Shown: positions 58,949-64,000 of the stretch, in pieces
Layout of the letters: every line of letters starts with the position of its first letter
Numbering within the stretch: position 1 is the stretch's first letter
DNA from: Maratus speciosus
Taxonomy: Eukaryota; Arthropoda; Arachnida; Araneae; Salticidae
Assembly: GCA_963932465.1 (NCBI GenBank)
Contig: OZ010791.1
Coordinates: 319,048,283 to 319,112,282, forward strand
Direction of reading: 5' to 3'
Length of the DNA stretch: 64,000 bases
The notes under the pieces: generated by a model
The model's database searches: none
What the model was told of the DNA's origin: nothing
Seen by the model: the letters and a program-made list of their open reading frames with translations, nothing else
Made by a program: the position numbers and the translations under genes

Positions 58949-59840
58949 AAATTGTTAAAGACTGGATCGTAATTGTGGAATTCGTCAGCGGATGCAAATG
59001 AAGTCATTTTATATAAAATAAAAGTGTGTATTTTATGTCTTAAAACTGAAATATGTTTTCTAGAAGTGCATCATTTTAACTACAGCGGCTTTGAAATTCT
59101 TCACAATTGGAAATTATTTACTTTTGAAAATAAAGCAATCGAAATTACACACTGATAAAACACAAAGTTTTACAAAGTTTTAGAGTGTCTTTATAGAAGA
59201 GCATGTCTTTTTGGTTAAAACAATATTTATTTGACTTAGAATAACCGATATAAAATGCATTTTTTATTGTAATTAATTTTGCAGGTTTCTTATAAACTGA
59301 TGTTAAAACTCTTTCTTAAACATTTTCTTTTAAATAAATTCGAAGGGTTTCACCTCGCAATCATCATAATATTTTTTTTTCTCATCGGCGGTGATACTAA
59401 ATTGGAATATAGCTGATTCCATCCTATAAAAGCTTTATTCGAATCTACGATATTGTATAAAATAATTGTATTGTTGAGACACTTCAGATTCCTTTTTCAT
59501 ACTGGATACATAATCTCACCGATCAAAGTTTCCCTTTAGAATCATCTCCTTTCATCCCAAGAAAATTATTTGTTTAACTTTTCCACGCCCTTGGCCACAT
59601 GTGTGGACGTTTATTTATTATTATTATTATTGTTATTATTATTATTATTATTTCTGTCCATAATAAAAAAGAACAAAAGTTTGATAAAAACTTATTCACT
59701 ACAAAATAACTCAAAAAGAGAAGTAAAAGATTTATGGTTTGGAGACACTGATAATATTATTTCCAATGTCCGATAGAGATAAAGAACGAAGTAATTTTCG
59801 GCAGTCAGTGTTGGATTATTTGAACAAATTGCTAATATTC
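58949..59840. repeat. AT-rich spacer with (ATT)n microsatellite
   Basis: An ATT trinucleotide tract of about 45 bp at 59610-59653. GGCCACATGTGTGGACGT at about 59592 recurs as GGCCACAAATGTGGACGT at about 60762. No gene recognised. Confidence 0.5.
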
Positions 59841-60385
59841 ACAAGCCTGCGATGGTTGTGTTGTTTAACATTTGATAATTGATTTTTATGTATTTTTTAG
59901 CGCTGAATCCGAGAATGACCTTCAATTTAAACCATCACTTCAGGATTTTTTGCAAATCGTAAATTTCAATGCCAAAAATTCAAAAAATAGAGAACATCTG
60001 ATACTGAAAGATGCAGGAATTTGTTGTATTTCTTAACTTTTAATAACTGAATTTTATGTATTTTTCAGAGCTGAATTCGAAATTTACCTTCAATTTTAAT
60101 AATCAAGTCAGGAGTTTTGGCAAATTGTAATTTCAAAGTCAAAATGTAGCAAAATTCTGATGCTATAAAATAGATGTGGTGGTTGTGTTTTTTAAATTTT
60201 CATAATCAATTTTTATGTACTTTTTAGCTCTAAATCTGAAAGTATCCTTCATTTTTATACATCACGTCAGACGTTTTCGCAAATCGTAAATTTAAAAGAT
60301 AAAAAGTAAAAAAAAAATTGCAAAACATTCTGACGTGATGGTAAAAAATGAAGAACATTTTCGGATTCAGTGTTACAAAATTCGT
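59841..60385. repeat. Tandem array of about 165-bp units
   Basis: Three diverged units start near 59849, 60022 and 60180. Each holds TTTTTATGTATTTTTTAGCG, CTGAATCCGA, ACCTTCAATTT, TCA(C/G)(G/T)TCAG and TTTGCAAATCGTAAATTT. The last 60 bp or so (60325-60385) are an inverted partial copy, so the array ends in a hairpin. Confidence 0.75.
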
Positions 60386-61652
60386 AAGAACCAATTGTCA
60401 AAAGCTAAGCAATATGACACAACCCAAACTAATATCAGATATAATAAATATATTAAATTTTAATAATTTGCAGAAATATAAGAAAGAAAATAATATTTTT
60501 TTTTTTTTTATTTTATAAGAAATGAAGAAATATACACATATGTGTACGGTTACTGTTCGAGGTGATGTTTTTACTTAAATACAATATGTTTAATTTAACA
60601 TTTTGAGTAAGCGTATAACGAAATGTGTAAATTTTTACGATTTTATGTGCCCAGGTTGAAATGAAAATGGAAAAGCAAAATTTAATTGTGAGAAATGTGA
60701 AGAACCGGTATGCCCGAAATATATGAAATCATTTCACTCATAAAGTACCATTATTGCTCAGCGGCCACAAATGTGGACGTTATTTGTTTTGTAAAATTTC
60801 ATTGTCTTTCACATTTGTTTTTGCTTTTTGAATTCCTATTAAAAGAAAATGAATAAATCTTTAAAAAATAAGTCATTTCTTTTCTCACCATGAAAATATC
60901 TTCCCTGAAGAAGTTAATCACGCACTGATTGTGACGCATGATTTAACCAAATTGATAGATAACAACAAAGAAAAAATCATGCTTTAAGCATAGATTATGA
61001 ATCCCTTTCAAACACATTCAGAATAATGTAACAAAACTGCACCCTTTAATAAATTAAAATATTATGTCTAATTCAACCATATGGAAACGCATAACACACT
61101 TGAAAACCCGATTTCGGCTGTTCCAATCGACAATCGGAAAAGTATCCTAACTCTTTGAGCAGCCCAGTATATACATTTGTATTTATTAACTACATGCAGG
61201 CCAAAATGTAGTTCAGTTAAGAAACATGTAAATACATTAGTTGAAATTTCCCCTTCAACAATTTCCGCTAATAAGGAGAATGACACGCGAATTCTTTTGT
61301 GCAGCCCTGTATATGAGGTATAGAATTTATATACAACTAGTAAAATGCAAAAAAAAATTATATTTAAAAGCGCATGCCGGAATTGAAAACGCACTTCCTG
61401 CCATTATTACTCAAAAACAGTACTGTAATCGATTTATTTTGTGTATCCCTGTAAATAAACGACAAATGCTATAACCACCCTATTCTATCGCAATTATCTT
61501 GTAGTGAAATATTCAATGATCAGTATCAGTTTCACTACATTTGGAATATCGTAATCTAGCAAACGATTTTCCACCTTATATCATAATGTAATGGAATTAT
61601 TTTGGGTGCCCCTATGAATTAACTATTAATCACACATACCTCATATACAACA
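60386..61652. other. Sequence without recognised gene
   Basis: CTCTTTGAGCAGCCCAGTATA at about 61156 and TTCTTTTGTGCAGCCCTGTAT at about 61292 are direct repeats of a mariner-like terminus, but neither has a matching opposite end. Overlapping frames on both strands at 61068-61474 look like chance frames. Confidence 0.4.
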
Positions 61653-61660
61653 CCATACAT

Positions 61661-62403
61661 CAGGGATGGCGAACCTTTTCACAGTCCACGTGCCAAATTT
61701 TCTCAAAAATATACTTTACGTGATCAAGACGTGCCAACAATAAAAAAAAAATAATAATGGATCAAATAATAATCAATCAAAACTACTTAAAATTTTGTTT
61801 TTAGCATTAAAAAAATTCAGGTGATATTTGATGTTATACTGTAAAAATTTATTTAAAAAATATTATGTCTGTTGTCTCATCTTAAATGCCAAATAATTTA
61901 TATCCGCTTTGTACTTAGTTATTTTCGATAGAAAGCAAGTTTAATTGCACTCACTTGACAAGACGTTTTTAGTTGATTTTTTCATTTTTTTTTTTTAACG
62001 AAAAGAATGTCTTGCAGAAAAAATTGTCAAAATAGCAAGCGCCAGAAAATGTAGCTTTTAGTGTCTGGAATTGAATTCCAAGTTTTTATAATTTTAAAAT
62101 CAGCATTTTTGCTTATTGCACTTTTAATTTTTGTTTAGTGATAATCTTCTAATTCTAAAATTTTCTGAGCCAATATTGAGCTAGATTCGGATAAATTAAG
62201 TTATATTTCAATTTCTTCAATCTGTGTGACAATCACAACCAACCGAACTAATCGGATTCAAGTGACACAGACAACATCTATATTAATTAATGCATTTTGT
62301 AAAATTCTATTATATTTTGATGAAAAACTTAAATCTATGCCGTGCCAAAAATAATCTGCAGCGTGCCACTTATGGCATGCGTGCCATAGGTTCGTCGTCC
62401 CTG
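61661..62403. mobile_element. Non-autonomous hAT-type element
   Basis: 743 bp flanked by the perfect 8-bp repeat CCATACAT (61653-61660, 62404-62411). Termini are CAGGGATGGCGAACCTTTT and, on the minus strand, CAGGGACGACGAACCTAT, with GTGCCA blocks just inside both ends. CAGGG ends and an 8-bp duplication are typical of the hAT superfamily. No transposase frame. Confidence 0.88.
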
Positions 62404-62411
62404 CCATACAT

Positions 62412-64000
62412 GCTTAGGTGGCCCTAAATAACATTTATCAATTTCATGATCCATGTATACTTATGGGAGTTGCAGCGTGGACAGATGGACGGACAAATTG
62501 AATGTATAAACACATTGTTAAAACTGATTGATCTTGGCAACACATTTAAAAAGGCTATCCAATTAAAATTTTTTATTTAAAATATTAAAGTATGGCATAT
62601 ATAATGTTCTTATTTGTAATTCAGTTTTTATTTGGAACACATATATTTGAATTTATTTCAGAGAAACTTTTCAAACTTCATCCAATATCATCTAATTATC
62701 TTTTGATTTCAGTATTCGTAATTTATTTTTCTCTCCATCTTTATCTATAGCTGAAATTTCCATTTATTTTCCTTCACATAACTGTTAAACAAGCAGTTCA
62801 CGGTTGTGTATCTCTAATAATTCTTTAACATACTCTTTCTCTTCTTCCAAAAGTTAAGATAATGAGCCAATATATTTTACCGATAGGAGTCTTTTATCTA
62901 AAGTTTCTCCATCTAATTTTTATCCATATTGTATTGGGACATGTTACTTTAACTTCTTTCGTAGCCTTTACAATTAGGTTAATTGGTGAGAAAATTTTTA
63001 ATTCTTCCTTCCAAGAATTTTTGGAGTTATGTTGAAGGCTTCACACATTTCAAAACACTTGATGAAAAGCACCTTTGTAAAAAGATTTTTTAATTTGCAA
63101 TTATCAGCTGATTCTTAGGTAGAATAAGAGACGGAGTTTAAAGAGCACGAAAAATCAACTTGATAAAATATAATTACTCTGGTATTTCTTTTCACTGGTC
63201 CGGTTATTTTTTATTCAATGTTTAAATGTGTTTATTTTTTATTAGACTTTTTCCTCAACACCGGCATTGATTTTGGAGCAAATACATCGTGACGCCAATA
63301 ACTATTCTTCTTCTTTTTAACCAAACATTGCTGTTAGGCTTCCAGTAGGGCATCATGATTGATATAGTCATATTGACATTTTTGAAAGATCGTGAATTCT
63401 CAGATTGGTAAATTAAAATTGGTTTTATCTTTTAGAATCAACCTCTACTTGCTGACAAAAGCAATTTATTTTATAATTCATTCGGTGGTTTTTGCCAAGG
63501 AAATGTTTTTTTTTTTTTTTACTTGATCTGATAAATGCTGTTTTAGGCATTTTCTACAACAATAACTCAGTTGTTTCGCTATTGTATACTTGGTGAGGTA
63601 GGTATTATCATTCATCTATTATCCTTGAAAAGCTAATAAGAAATTATGTCCTTCTACTATGTCAGCCCTAGCTGTCTTTACCTCTCTTTATTAAGGTTTA
63701 ACTATAGAATAATCCAAAATCGTTGACAAAAGCATACGTCATTAACGACTAGATTGTTTTTGTACATTCACTCAGATAAATAAGTGCGTTGTTAACTGAA
63801 CCCAACAATAACCAAAGTACAATAATACATAAAATTTAAAAAATCAAAAAACCCGACTGCGTAAAAAGCGAACTAATTAATTATTTCTCATCAATATGAA
63901 GCTATTTTTTATATTACTTACCTTTTTTTTTTATTTACTTGTATTGATGACTTTTAAGTTGTGTTTAATTATTAGTTCCTATCTACAAACACTCTTTTGA
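62412..64000. other. AT-rich sequence without recognised gene
   Basis: No gene, RNA or transposon terminus that I can support. Confidence 0.45.

Noticed and set aside
61068..61474. Overlapping 108- and 77-residue frames
   Set aside because: Opposite strands, no motifs, region contains mariner-terminus-like repeats; no basis to choose either.

Overview
This is a strongly AT-rich, gene-poor stretch of an animal nuclear genome, most likely an arthropod. The gag-pol proteins, Tc1/mariner, hAT, piggyBac-like and Helitron elements together resemble what is described in spiders, but that placement is an inference. No intact host protein-coding gene, rRNA or CRISPR was recognised. Nearly every long open frame belongs to a transposable element, and all of those are broken by stops, frameshifts or truncation.

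Layout. 1-2700: AT-rich, nothing recognised. 2705-4160: tandem array of about 325-bp units. 4256-10856: non-autonomous Helitrons, comprising a composite at 4256-8034 and a second copy at 8385-10856 split by an oppositely oriented Helitron at 8802-9815. 12339-12559: piggyBac-like MITE. 14665-19085: complete Ty1/copia retrotransposon with LTRs and a 5-bp target duplication. 19298-20501: hAT-type element. 21.7-23.4 kb: diverged direct repeats around an inverted-repeat cassette that carries a tRNA-like sequence. 24086-25707: hAT-type element filled with a short degenerate tandem repeat. 25954-26754: Tigger/pogo element. 27291-28912: Tc1-like head-to-head foldback. 29.2-31.4 kb: nested Tigger ends, a foldback repeat and an inverted copy of the 2.7-8.2 kb repeat. 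32.7-33.7 kb: tandem array of about 147-bp units. 35.25 kb: hammerhead-ribozyme-like motif. 35701-35890: hAT MITE. 37489-43218: Ty3/gypsy retrotransposon on the minus strand that has lost its 3' end. 44.0-44.65 kb: mariner-like transposase fragment split by a MITE. 47509-47734: MITE. 50.4-51.3 kb: tandem duplication. 51.77-52.16 kb: mariner-like C-terminal fragment. 52179-54860: 2.7-kb DNA transposon with about 300-bp inverted termini and a degenerate transposase of a family I cannot name. 56080-56453: mariner MITE. 59.8-60.4 kb: tandem array. 61661-62403: hAT-type MITE. The remaining stretches are AT-rich with no recognisable content.

The interest is in how the repeats are built rather than in a gene pathway. 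A second copy of the host repeat elsewhere in the window serves as an empty site, so the Helitron composite can be read as a read-through transposition of three nested copies. A second Helitron shows a different 5' terminus on a shared body and a canonical A|T insertion. The 52-55 kb element is the best candidate for an under-described transposon lineage. All coordinates and identities were judged by eye.
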